DNA of 12,637 nucleotides from an uncultured Bacteroidota bacterium (GTDB taxonomy: Bacteria; Bacteroidota; Ignavibacteria; UBA10030; UBA8401), in NCBI GenBank assembly GCA_937920105.1, contig CALETH010000080.1, positions 1 through 12,637 on the forward strand. The letters run 5' to 3'. The notes beneath the pieces are model-generated. The model was given only the letters and a program-made list of their open reading frames with translations, was not told the DNA's origin and made no database searches. The position numbers and the translations under genes are program-made. Below, piece after piece: positions 1-6,618 of this stretch; position 1 is the stretch's first letter, and each line of letters starts with the position of its first letter.

Positions 1-1301
1 AGTTTTTGTAATGCGGCTTGTAATTGTTCTATCATTTTTTGTTGCTCTTTAATTGAGTTTATTAAAATGTAGGTTACGGCATTACCATCATAATCTAAAT
101 ATTCTGTTTTATTTCCTTTTTTATCTTTGTGTTCAAATTTTCCGACGGTATAGGGTGCTACTTCCTGCATTTCTTGTGCAATAATTCCCACAAACTTTTT
201 ATCTTTTGGCGTATCTGCTTCACCTGTATAATTAAACCAAATTGGATTTATTTTTTTTAAAACATCTAATCCATCTTTAAATTCACTTATATTTGTTTTA
301 AGTCTTCTATCTGAGACAATAGTCCAAAGAGCAGAGCCGGGTTTTGCGGCAGAGTTTGTGGATAATTGTAGTTGATATGTTGGTGATAAAACTCCTATAC
401 CTACATTTCCACCATACTGTAAAGTCATAATATTAGTTTGAACCGCTGTAGCATTATTATAAGTTATATTTAAATCACCAGCAGCATTTTGAGCAAAAAC
501 AAAACCATTTACTCCGTATGCTCCATGACTTATTCGAAGCCCACTTTCTCCTAAAACATGAAGTTTATTAGATGGTGCTGTTCCAATACCAACCTTTCCA
601 TCATCTTGTAAAAATAACATATAGTTACCATTTACACCTGCAGTGTTACCCCATGGTTTCCAAAAATTAAGTCCGGCTAGTTTTCCTTGTTCTCCCCAAT
701 ATTGAATACCCCAATCACCATAAATACCTGCTGTTCCATTAGTATTTTTAAAAACAATTCCATCATTACTTTGTAGAGGTGTACTAATTGATAAAGAACC
801 TTTATATATATGGAGTTTTTGTTCTGGAGTTTGTGTCCCAACTCCAATTTTACCAGCAAATAATGTTGCGTTATCACCCACTCCTGCATATACTTTTGTT
901 ACATTTACATCTCCTAATTGAATAGCATTACTGCTAGTAACAAGTGCTTCAGCACCTATTGCTGTAGCATTAGTTAAATTTCCTGAACTAACATTAGCAA
1001 AATATCCTATAGCAGTATTTTTGCTACCTGTGGTATTATCGTATAAAGAACGAGCTCCAAAAGCAGTATTCTTATTTCCTGTATTATAAAACAAAGAATA
1101 AGTCCCAAATGATGCATTTACCTCCCCTATTATCCCAGCATTAGTATTATTTCTTTTAAAAATAACGTCAACATTATTACTTGAGCCCAAATAATGTGTA
1201 CTATTTATGTTATTTGTTGCAATGGTTGCTTGTGCAAACATTATTGTGTGTGTTGCACACATTGTTATTGCTATAATGCAAAAAAATTTTATTGTTTTCA
1301 T
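1..1301 (-). CDS. Secreted tail-fiber-like protein with YadA-type head repeats and S74 chaperone domain (3' end outside window)
   Basis: The reading frame is open from the ATG at 1301 to the left edge (433 complete codons, no stop), so the gene is partial. Residues 1-23 form a signal peptide ending in MFAQ. Residues about 66-131 carry YadA/Hep_Hag-like head repeats (NKNTAFGARSL, SKNTAIGYFA, NATAIGAEAL, then a neck-like SNAIQLGD). Three GxVGIGT..P..KLHV-type repeats follow at about 151-166, 235-249 and 299-314. From S330-D331 the motif SDRRLKTNI starts an endosialidase-type intramolecular chaperone (peptidase S74); in characterised members of this family the chaperone trimerises the fibre and can cut itself off near this Ser. 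The visible end (INSIKEQQKMIEQLQAAL) looks like the start of a coiled coil. Inference: a trimeric extracellular fibre or adhesin; the target is unknown. An AAGGA ribosome site lies 9 nt before the ATG. No other phage gene is visible, so phage origin is not supported. Confidence 0.9.
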   Translation of the reverse strand, partial: MKTIKFFCIIAITMCATHTIMFAQATIATNNINSTHYLGSSNNVDVIFKRNNTNAGIIGEVNASFGTYSLFYNTGNKNTAFGARSLYDNTTGSKNTAIGYFANVSSGNLTNATAIGAEALVTSSNAIQLGDVNVTKVYAGVGDNATLFAGKIGVGTQTPEQKLHIYKGSLSISTPLQSNDGIVFKNTNGTAGIYGDWGIQYWGEQGKLAGLNFWKPWGNTAGVNGNYMLFLQDDGKVGIGTAPSNKLHVLGESGLRISHGAYGVNGFVFAQNAAGDLNITYNNATAVQTNIMTLQYGGNVGIGVLSPTYQLQLSTNSAAKPGSALWTIVSDRRLKTNISEFKDGLDVLKKINPIWFNYTGEADTPKDKKFVGIIAQEMQEVAPYTVGKFEHKDKKGNKTEYLDYDGNAVTYILINSIKEQQKMIEQLQAALQK

Positions 1302-1363
1302 TTTTTATTTTCCTTATGATTTTAAAAATTGTTGAAATGTTTATTAAGTTAATTGTATTATAT

Positions 1364-3001
1364 TTAGTAACTATCTATAAGTTTATCAATTTGAGTATTG
1401 GTAACTCCTGTGGGTTTATTGGCTTTTAATTCACTTCTTAATGAGGAACCAATTGGGTTCTTTCCAACAACCATAATCGGATTCATTCTGTAAACTTTAT
1501 TTAAAAATCCAGATTCAATTGAAGCAAGTGTGTATCCAGTTACAGCATCATTGATAGTACCATTATTCTTTCCAGGAAAAGATTGTCCTAATTGATTATA
1601 GTTATCAACTAAATCAATAAATACCGGAGAATATTCACTATTAATAGAAAACCAATGTTGATATCCGTATTGTATTGGATAAAAATCTCCATCAGTGTAA
1701 TTTGGGTCTGCATAATTACTAATCCCTCTTTCTTTGTATTCTTTTTGTGTGATAAACCACTCCACACCTACTGCCCAACTTTCTCTTATTTCTTCATTAA
1801 TCATCCCAAAATTAACAGCACCATTCATTATCTGCAAATGCGTTGTGTGTGCTGTTTCATGACATGTAGTAGAAAATATTTCGTCTGAAGAATATTCATA
1901 TCCATTTGAGGAATATCTGTATATTAAAATATTAGGATTAGAACCAAAGACTGTCCAATTACCTATATTTACACCTTGGTCTTCTCCTCGTTCATCATAA
2001 ACAGCATATTTTAATTTCAAAGGTAGATTAGGTCTCGATAAACCACCTATATCACCATAGGAATATCTATATGCTCCACGAAAAACATGTGCATACGTAG
2101 ATTGAATACCGCCATTGATTTTCAAATTCCAATCTCCTTTTATTTTTGGACCATCATATTTTGCTTGCCCAAAAGTACCGCTGCGAATATCAAATTTTTC
2201 AGTTTCCCAAACAATACAATAGTTCGCATCATATCGAAATTCCCCATCACATGAAAAATTTCCATTGTTATCAGTTATTCCTTCTACTACGCCACCAAAT
2301 AATCTCCATGCACGCACTTTTACACCTGCTATTCCTACATATTTCTGTAACCGATTATCCCATACTTGTATTTTTCCGGCGGGTCTCCATTTAGCCGGAA
2401 GTCCCCATCCACTTCCTTTTGACAAACTATTTACATCACTAAGATTACCAGTTATTTTGAGAGATTCATATTCTAATTCTTCAATTAATAATTCATTTTG
2501 CTTAGAAAGATTTTTTGATATTTTTATGGCTTGTTCTGGAAGATATAATTTTTCAAGAACTTCCATTTTTACTCCTGTTGGTGGTTGGTAATCAAGAGAT
2601 ACGACAGTGTATTGCCATGTGGGATGTGTTTCTGGTATGGAAGTGTCATGATAGAAATTACCTTGTTGTACTATTTCATAATCTATCGGATAGTCAAACA
2701 AATCTAATGTTTTATCGTTAACTAATTTATCGTATGTTTCATAGTTTTCCGGTAATAGTCTTACATAGAGATTTGTTGGTTGTATTTTTAGTTCTTCTTG
2801 TATTTTTCCTGATTTTTTTAAGTTTTCATATGCAATATTCATATTCGTTACTGAATAAGGATTTTGTAATTGTTTCCCTAATACTGTTTTTCCTTCTGGG
2901 ATTGATTGGACTGGTTTATTTTCCACTCCATAATCTGATTGGCAGGATGTTATTAATAACACTACTGTTAATATTGTTATCATATAAACAAGTTTTTTCA
3001 T
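1364..3001 (-). CDS. Putative HExxH zinc-metalloprotease lipoprotein with carboxypeptidase-regulatory-like domain
   Basis: This is a 545-residue protein. The N-terminus has a lipoprotein signal peptide ending in LITSC (lipidated C20), so it should be membrane-anchored in the envelope. About residues 205-300 (start GKIQVWDN, then GVKVRAWR, ITDNNGNFSCDG and NYCIVWE) resemble a transthyretin-like/carboxypeptidase-regulatory beta-sandwich. The motif CHETAHTTH gives H381, E382 and H385 as a gluzincin-like zinc site. E404 or E407 in the helix NEEIRESWAVGVEW could be the third ligand. The resemblance is to lipoproteins common in Bacteroidota with no assigned function. Protease activity is inferred from the motif only. 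The neighbour downstream, 62 bases away, is the fibre-like gene, and both genes have a near-identical ATAAGGAAAA leader. The ATG at 3001 has AAGGA 9 nt upstream and follows a possible leader ORF. Cotranscription with the fibre gene is plausible. Confidence 0.85.
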   Translation of the reverse strand: MKKLVYMITILTVVLLITSCQSDYGVENKPVQSIPEGKTVLGKQLQNPYSVTNMNIAYENLKKSGKIQEELKIQPTNLYVRLLPENYETYDKLVNDKTLDLFDYPIDYEIVQQGNFYHDTSIPETHPTWQYTVVSLDYQPPTGVKMEVLEKLYLPEQAIKISKNLSKQNELLIEELEYESLKITGNLSDVNSLSKGSGWGLPAKWRPAGKIQVWDNRLQKYVGIAGVKVRAWRLFGGVVEGITDNNGNFSCDGEFRYDANYCIVWETEKFDIRSGTFGQAKYDGPKIKGDWNLKINGGIQSTYAHVFRGAYRYSYGDIGGLSRPNLPLKLKYAVYDERGEDQGVNIGNWTVFGSNPNILIYRYSSNGYEYSSDEIFSTTCHETAHTTHLQIMNGAVNFGMINEEIRESWAVGVEWFITQKEYKERGISNYADPNYTDGDFYPIQYGYQHWFSINSEYSPVFIDLVDNYNQLGQSFPGKNNGTINDAVTGYTLASIESGFLNKVYRMNPIMVVGKNPIGSSLRSELKANKPTGVTNTQIDKLIDSY

Positions 3002-3039
3002 TGTTTGTTTTCCTTATAGTTTTTGAGTTTTAAAATCAT
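2998..3039 (-). CDS. Possible 13-codon leader ORF upstream of the HExxH lipoprotein
   Basis: An ATG at 3039 starts MILKLKNYKENKQ and ends in TGA at 2998-3000. That stop overlaps the lipoprotein ATG (2999-3001) as ATGA. A perfect AGGAGG (complement of 3049-3054) lies 9 nt before this small ATG and is the best Shine-Dalgarno match in the window, stronger than the AAGGA of the lipoprotein gene itself. The arrangement suggests translational coupling, in which ribosomes finishing the short ORF restart on the lipoprotein. The peptide has no recognisable function and is lysine/asparagine-rich, as random AT-rich sequence would be. The ORF may be chance; the SD plus the exact ATGA overlap are the arguments for it. 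Confidence 0.4.
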   Translation of the reverse strand: MILKLKNYKENKQ

Positions 3040-3091
3040 ATTATTTATCCTCCTCATTATGATACAAATGTGTTTTACATCAATTTATAAG

Positions 3092-3152
3092 ATTGCTTTT
3101 TCCATTCCGCTCATTCTTGCTTTGATGGGATAAAACGGAATGAAATCGCAAT
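3092..3152. repeat. REP-like hairpin element (ATTGC...CATTCCG...CGGAATG...GCAAT)
   Basis: Nested inverted repeats: ATTGC at 3092-3096 pairs with GCAAT at 3148-3152, and inside it CATTCCG at 3103-3109 pairs with CGGAATG at 3136-3142. The right end continues as CGCAATGAC. The same outer ends (ATTGCTT... and CGCAATGACA) occur at 3467 and 3668-3677 in this window, so this is probably a dispersed repeat. Any role as terminator or RNA stabiliser is inferred only. Confidence 0.6.
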
Positions 3153-3202
3153 GACGTTAGGAAAGTAGGAAGGAAGAATTATGAAGTATAAATTTCTTCT
3201 TG

Positions 3203-3248
3203 TCATTCCAATTATCATTCCAATTGTTCATTGTAAATTGAACATTGA
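3203..3248. repeat. Heptad array A (TCATTGT type)
   Basis: Four consecutive 7-mers, CAATTGT, TCATTGT, AAATTGA and ACATTGA, occupy 3221-3248. Just before them is a 12-bp direct repeat, TCATTCCAATTA (3203-3214) and TCATTCCAATTG (3215-3226), which overlaps the first heptad. All units share an NNATTGN core. This array is in the same orientation as the ones at 3685 and 12377. Confidence 0.6.
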
Positions 3249-3362
3249 TTTATGGTGGTTTAAACATATTTCCCTCCGTTTCTTGTCAGTATAAATAGAT
3301 TCTGTTATTACAGTGCTATAGTACTGTTTAACAAATGGGGTTTCAATAGGAAATGTACCAGT

Positions 3363-3404
3363 GGTAGGTTTGGGTGTACAAACGGTAGGGTTTGGTGTAC
3401 GAAC
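3363..3404. repeat. 21-bp tandem duplication
   Basis: Two adjacent 21-bp units, 3363-3383 and 3384-3404, match at 18 of 21 positions by hand alignment. Both begin GGTAGG and end with GTGTAC and an AAC. The unit length is three heptads, and the duplication runs almost directly into the heptad array at 3409, which suggests a shared slippage origin. Confidence 0.7.
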
Positions 3405-3408
3405 AACA

Positions 3409-3443
3409 ACAATGAACAATGGTCAATGGACAATGAAGAATTT
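3409..3443. repeat. Heptad array B (ACAATGA type, reversed)
   Basis: Five consecutive 7-mers: ACAATGA, ACAATGG, TCAATGG, ACAATGA and AGAATTT. Read on the other strand these are the TCATTGT-type units of the flanking arrays, so this array is inverted relative to those at 3203-3248 and 3685-3726. Confidence 0.65.
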
Positions 3444-3466
3444 ACAAATTGTCCTTTTTGTAGTTA

Positions 3467-3676
3467 ATTGCTTCGTCCCGCTGTGGCGGATAAAATCAAA
3501 CATGTATAACAAATTTTTCCCTCCTTTTAGGAGGGAATACAAGGGTGGTCCTTTGTTGAATTATACAACCACCCCTAACCCCTCCTTATTAGGAGGGGAA
3601 ATATTCCACTGAGAATAAAGTGATGTCAATTCCATGAATATTCTTAACACAGTCAAGATAAAAATCTCGCAATGAC
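3467..3676. repeat. Second ATTGC...GCAATGAC element, apparently interrupted
   Basis: The left end ATTGCTTCGTC (3467-3477) is followed by a small hairpin, CCGC-TGTG-GCGG (3478-3489). The right end CGCAATGACA lies at 3668-3677. The ends match those of the 61-bp element at 3092-3152, but here they are about 200 bases apart, with the palindromic element 3517-3600 between them. This fits one repeat inserted into another, but it could also be two unrelated half copies. Confidence 0.4.
3517..3600. repeat. Triple-stem palindromic intergenic element (CCCTCC/GGAGGG family)
   Basis: Three perfect stems are visible: TTCCCTCCT/AGGAGGGAA at 3517-3525 and 3529-3537 (loop TTT), GGGTGGT/ACCACCC at 3543-3549 and 3568-3574, and CCCCTCCT/AGGAGGGG at 3579-3586 and 3591-3598 (loop TATT). 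The two outer hairpins resemble each other, so the unit looks like a BIME-style pair around a central stem. ACCACCCCTAACCCCTCCT-type repeats are familiar from intergenic regions of several environmental phyla. It lies downstream of the kinase gene and could end or stabilise that transcript, but there is no clean U-tract. Confidence 0.7.
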
Positions 3677-3684
3677 AACTTTTT

Positions 3685-3726
3685 ACATTGTTAATTATTC
3701 ATTGTCAATTGATAATTGTTCATTAA
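3685..3726. repeat. Heptad array C, running into the kinase stop codon
   Basis: Six perfect-length 7-mers in phase: ACATTGT, TAATTAT, TCATTGT, CAATTGA, TAATTGT and TCATTAA. The last unit supplies the kinase stop codon (TAA, complement of 3723-3725), so the array begins at the stop and extends into the 3' untranslated region. This is the longest uninterrupted heptad run in the window. Confidence 0.7.
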
Positions 3727-6617
3727 AACGGGTCTTCTAAATGTTTAGAAAGGATAATTTCTACAATGGTACCTGTTGTGGTATTATTTGGAGATTTTTT
3801 TTCGCGGATGGTAATGGGATGATATTTTTCTTTGTAGAGTAATTGCAATCTGTTTTGCATTATGGAAATTCCCATTGAAGTATCAGTATTTTTTAGTTTT
3901 TTGCTTGCTTCTATTCCAACTCCGTTATCTTCAATGGTTATTTTTATGTATTCTTTATTATATTCAGTTATATTTATACATAATACACCTTTTTTTCTTG
4001 CAGGGAGTATTCCATGTTTGATGGAGTTTTCTACAAATGGTTGAATGATAATGTTTGGTACATATATTTCTTCAGTATCTATTGTTGAAGCAACTTCTAT
4101 GGTAAACTCCAATGTATCATCAAAGCGAAGTTTTTCCAATTGAAGATAGGAATGCAGTGATTGCAATTCTTGTTTCAGCGGAATAATATTTTTGTTGGCA
4201 ACATTAAGATTGGTGCGAATGAATTTTGAAAGTTGCGTAAGATAATCATTCGCTGCTCGTTTTTTATTATGGTTAACGAGATATTGTATAGAGTTGAGCG
4301 AGTTAAAAACAAAATGCGGATTGAGCATTGCTGCAAGAATGGTTTTATATTCTAATTTTTGCATTGCTCGTGTGGTTGCGGCTTTTTCTTCCGCTCGTAA
4401 TTTGATTTTGGTGATGCGTTTTTGTACACCCAATACACCAATTCCTATAACAGTAATTCCACAAAAAATATAAAATGAAATGGAAGCCCACCATGGTGTT
4501 TCTTTTTCTATTAATAACGTAGTGGGTGCACTCCACTCTCCGTTTTCTATTTTTGCCCGCATGAAAATTTCCGTAGCGCCATAATCAATATTTAATAATT
4601 CTACCATGTTCCCTTGTGCTTTTTGCCAATGTTCTTCATCAGAAAATTTATATTCATACAGTACACTTTTGGGATGATAAAAATATAATCCTGCAAAATA
4701 TATTTTTGCTCTGTTTTTTTTCCAAGAAATTTTTATTGATGTTGGCTCATATATTGTTGTATCTCTTAACATTACTTTTGAGATTATCGGTTTTATTGGT
4801 TTGGAAACAGAGGCATGATATTGTGTAATATTTATTTTCGATATTCCTTCTGTTGTGCCAACCCACAAAATATTTTCTTCTTTATCATAAAATAATGTAT
4901 TGATGTTATTGGCAATGAGTCCGGAATATTTTGTAAAATGCCTTACCGTTTTTCCATCGTAATAATACAACCCATTCAACGTTCCAAGCCAAAGATGATT
5001 TTGAGAATCAAACTGCAGTGACGTTGCTCCGGTAATGGTATATTCTGGCAAGGTCAATGGTTTCCATTCATTATTTGTGTAAGACATTACTCCTTTATTA
5101 CTGACTACCCATACTGTGTGCGTACTGTCTTCGGTAATATCTTCAATAATTCCTGTGAGCGGTGTAGCACCTTCATAACAATACACACTATCTTCATTGA
5201 TATATTGACATAAACCAGAAGTCGTACCGAACCACGTTCTATTATAAGTATCTGTATAAATTTTTTTGGTTCGGATATAGCCAGAAAAATTTTTATACAG
5301 TGGTACTTTTTTTAAAGTATCACCTTTTTCATCAAGAAGAAAAACAAAGTTTGCCCAAGTCCCACCGAATATTTTTTTATCGTTTTTCCCAAACGCTGAA
5401 ATTAATGGAAGTTTTTTATAAACTGCATGCTTATCATAGGAAAAAATTGGTTTTTTATGTTTTTCGAATGATGAACCACCCATAAAAATAGTATTGTTCT
5501 TTTTTATAAAAAAGCAACGCACTTCATAATTTTCATCATTATTTTTTGGCTGAGTAACAGAATTATGATGAATACTATTAATACCATTTAATGTTCCTAT
5601 TAATATTCTTCCATAATTATCTTTTATTATAGTTTGGATGTAATTATGACTTAAACCATCATCCACAGAATAATTATTGATATATGTATTGTAGAGACTA
5701 AATACTCCTTTACCAAAAGGTGCAAACCAGATTGTGCCATTATTATCTCGCAACATGGTTCTACTAATTTCTGTTTTCTCTATATTAAATTTTTTCCCGA
5801 TGGAAGTAACAATACCATTTTCCCATAAAAAAATTCCTTTACTATAGACAGCAAACCAAATTCTGTTTTGAGCATCTACCAATATTCCTGTAATTTCTTC
5901 GTTAAGCGGAAGTGAAATAATTTTCTGAATAGATAAATTTTTAAGAACGATAATTTCTCCTTTAGAACCAATCCACACTGTACTATCTGTATGTTGATAA
6001 AGAGACCAAACGCCTCTTTCACCAATAGCATTCATTTTTACAAATTGCAAACTATCACCACTGATTTTGCGATAAAGACCTTTGTGTGTGCCAACAAGAA
6101 TAGTATTCTCTCGTACAGTTTTAATAATACCATAAATACTTTCATTTATAAACACTTTAATAGAGAATCTAGTTTTTCGAATTTTAGCAATATCTGAAAA
6201 TGCTTTTCTTACATAAAAACCATTACTATCTTGTACTAAAAACGTATTAATTGGGCCATCTTTAGGTAGACTTTTACTATATAAATAAACTTTGTTGCTG
6301 TCAATGTAATTAATTCCCTTGCCATAGATAGTCATAAATATTTTTCCGGTAGAATCTTCTACAAGAGAAATAACACTGTTAGAAAGAAGTCCATCAGCAA
6401 CAGAGAAATTGGTAAATGTTTCACCATCATATTTACTGATACCGTTATCGGTAGCAAACCAAAAAAAACCCTTTTTATCTTGAAGTATGGAATACACTAC
6501 TGAATGCGGCAAACCATCATCAACCGTGTAATGATAGTAAGGAAACATTTGTGCAAAAGCGGGAAGAGTATTGATAAACAAAAATAAAACTATGAGACGT
6601 GAGGATAACAATACCAT
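3723..6617 (-). CDS. Two-component sensor histidine kinase with Reg_prop propeller and Y_Y_Y domain (LytS-type kinase)
   Basis: With the start at 6617 the protein has 964 residues. Residues 1-23 are a signal peptide ending in AFAQ. About 27-600 is a periplasmic beta-propeller sensor of two-component regulator propeller repeats (VDDGLPHSVVYSILQD, FWFATDNGISKYDG, IWFAPFGKGVF, LWLGTLNGLYYYDG, LWVGTTEGISKI). About 605-705 is a Y_Y_Y domain, and about 707-730 is the single membrane segment after WWA. The cytoplasmic part is a His_kinase/HATPase pair: phosphoacceptor H768 in LNPHFVFNSLN, ATP-site N864 in FVENSIKHG, then DNGVGIEA and a GISIMQNRL segment. The longer frame from 6731 would overlap the regulator gene by 113 bases and bury the signal peptide 38 residues in, so 6617 is preferred. 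It begins one base after the regulator stop with no clear SD, which suggests translational coupling. The ligand is unknown. Confidence 0.92.
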   Translation of the reverse strand: MVLLSSRLIVLFLFINTLPAFAQMFPYYHYTVDDGLPHSVVYSILQDKKGFFWFATDNGISKYDGETFTNFSVADGLLSNSVISLVEDSTGKIFMTIYGKGINYIDSNKVYLYSKSLPKDGPINTFLVQDSNGFYVRKAFSDIAKIRKTRFSIKVFINESIYGIIKTVRENTILVGTHKGLYRKISGDSLQFVKMNAIGERGVWSLYQHTDSTVWIGSKGEIIVLKNLSIQKIISLPLNEEITGILVDAQNRIWFAVYSKGIFLWENGIVTSIGKKFNIEKTEISRTMLRDNNGTIWFAPFGKGVFSLYNTYINNYSVDDGLSHNYIQTIIKDNYGRILIGTLNGINSIHHNSVTQPKNNDENYEVRCFFIKKNNTIFMGGSSFEKHKKPIFSYDKHAVYKKLPLISAFGKNDKKIFGGTWANFVFLLDEKGDTLKKVPLYKNFSGYIRTKKIYTDTYNRTWFGTTSGLCQYINEDSVYCYEGATPLTGIIEDITEDSTHTVWVVSNKGVMSYTNNEWKPLTLPEYTITGATSLQFDSQNHLWLGTLNGLYYYDGKTVRHFTKYSGLIANNINTLFYDKEENILWVGTTEGISKINITQYHASVSKPIKPIISKVMLRDTTIYEPTSIKISWKKNRAKIYFAGLYFYHPKSVLYEYKFSDEEHWQKAQGNMVELLNIDYGATEIFMRAKIENGEWSAPTTLLIEKETPWWASISFYIFCGITVIGIGVLGVQKRITKIKLRAEEKAATTRAMQKLEYKTILAAMLNPHFVFNSLNSIQYLVNHNKKRAANDYLTQLSKFIRTNLNVANKNIIPLKQELQSLHSYLQLEKLRFDDTLEFTIEVASTIDTEEIYVPNIIIQPFVENSIKHGILPARKKGVLCINITEYNKEYIKITIEDNGVGIEASKKLKNTDTSMGISIMQNRLQLLYKEKYHPITIREKKSPNNTTTGTIVEIILSKHLEDPF

Positions 6618-6618
6618 G

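Larger units (their letters stand above)
3002..3722. other. Repeat-dense intergenic region between kinase and lipoprotein genes
   Basis: This 720-base stretch has no credible gene apart from the possible leader ORF at its left end. Left to right it holds a hairpin element (3092-3152), a heptad array with a 12-bp direct repeat (3203-3248), a 21-bp tandem duplication (3363-3404), a reversed heptad array (3409-3443), half of a second ATTGC...GCAAT element (3467-3489, other half 3669-3676), a triple-stem palindromic element (3517-3600) and a heptad array running into the kinase stop (3685-3726). A lipoprotein promoter must lie in it unless transcription reads through from the kinase. A weak sigma70-like candidate on the minus strand (TTGATG, 16-nt spacer, CATAAT) sits around 3056-3083, but it is not distinctive in such AT-rich DNA. 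Confidence 0.8.

Noticed and set aside
677..889. 70-codon minus-strand frame
   Set aside because: Out of frame with, and fully inside, the fibre gene that starts at 1301; the fibre frame carries the recognisable repeats and the S74 domain.
1..1301. Prophage remnant
   Set aside because: Only a fibre-like protein with a Sec signal peptide is present; no capsid, terminase, integrase or other phage gene in the window.
2265..2591. 108-codon plus-strand frame
   Set aside because: Antisense shadow of the HExxH lipoprotein gene; no domain pattern.
3228..3419. 63-codon minus-strand frame in the repeat spacer
   Set aside because: Its apparent peptide repeats come from the 21-bp duplication and heptad units; no ribosome site or domain.
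3361..3612. 83-codon plus-strand frame
   Set aside because: Made entirely of intergenic repeats and palindromes, and opposite to all real genes.
3203..3726. CRISPR-like array
   Set aside because: Units are 7 bp and contiguous without spacers, and there are no cas genes.
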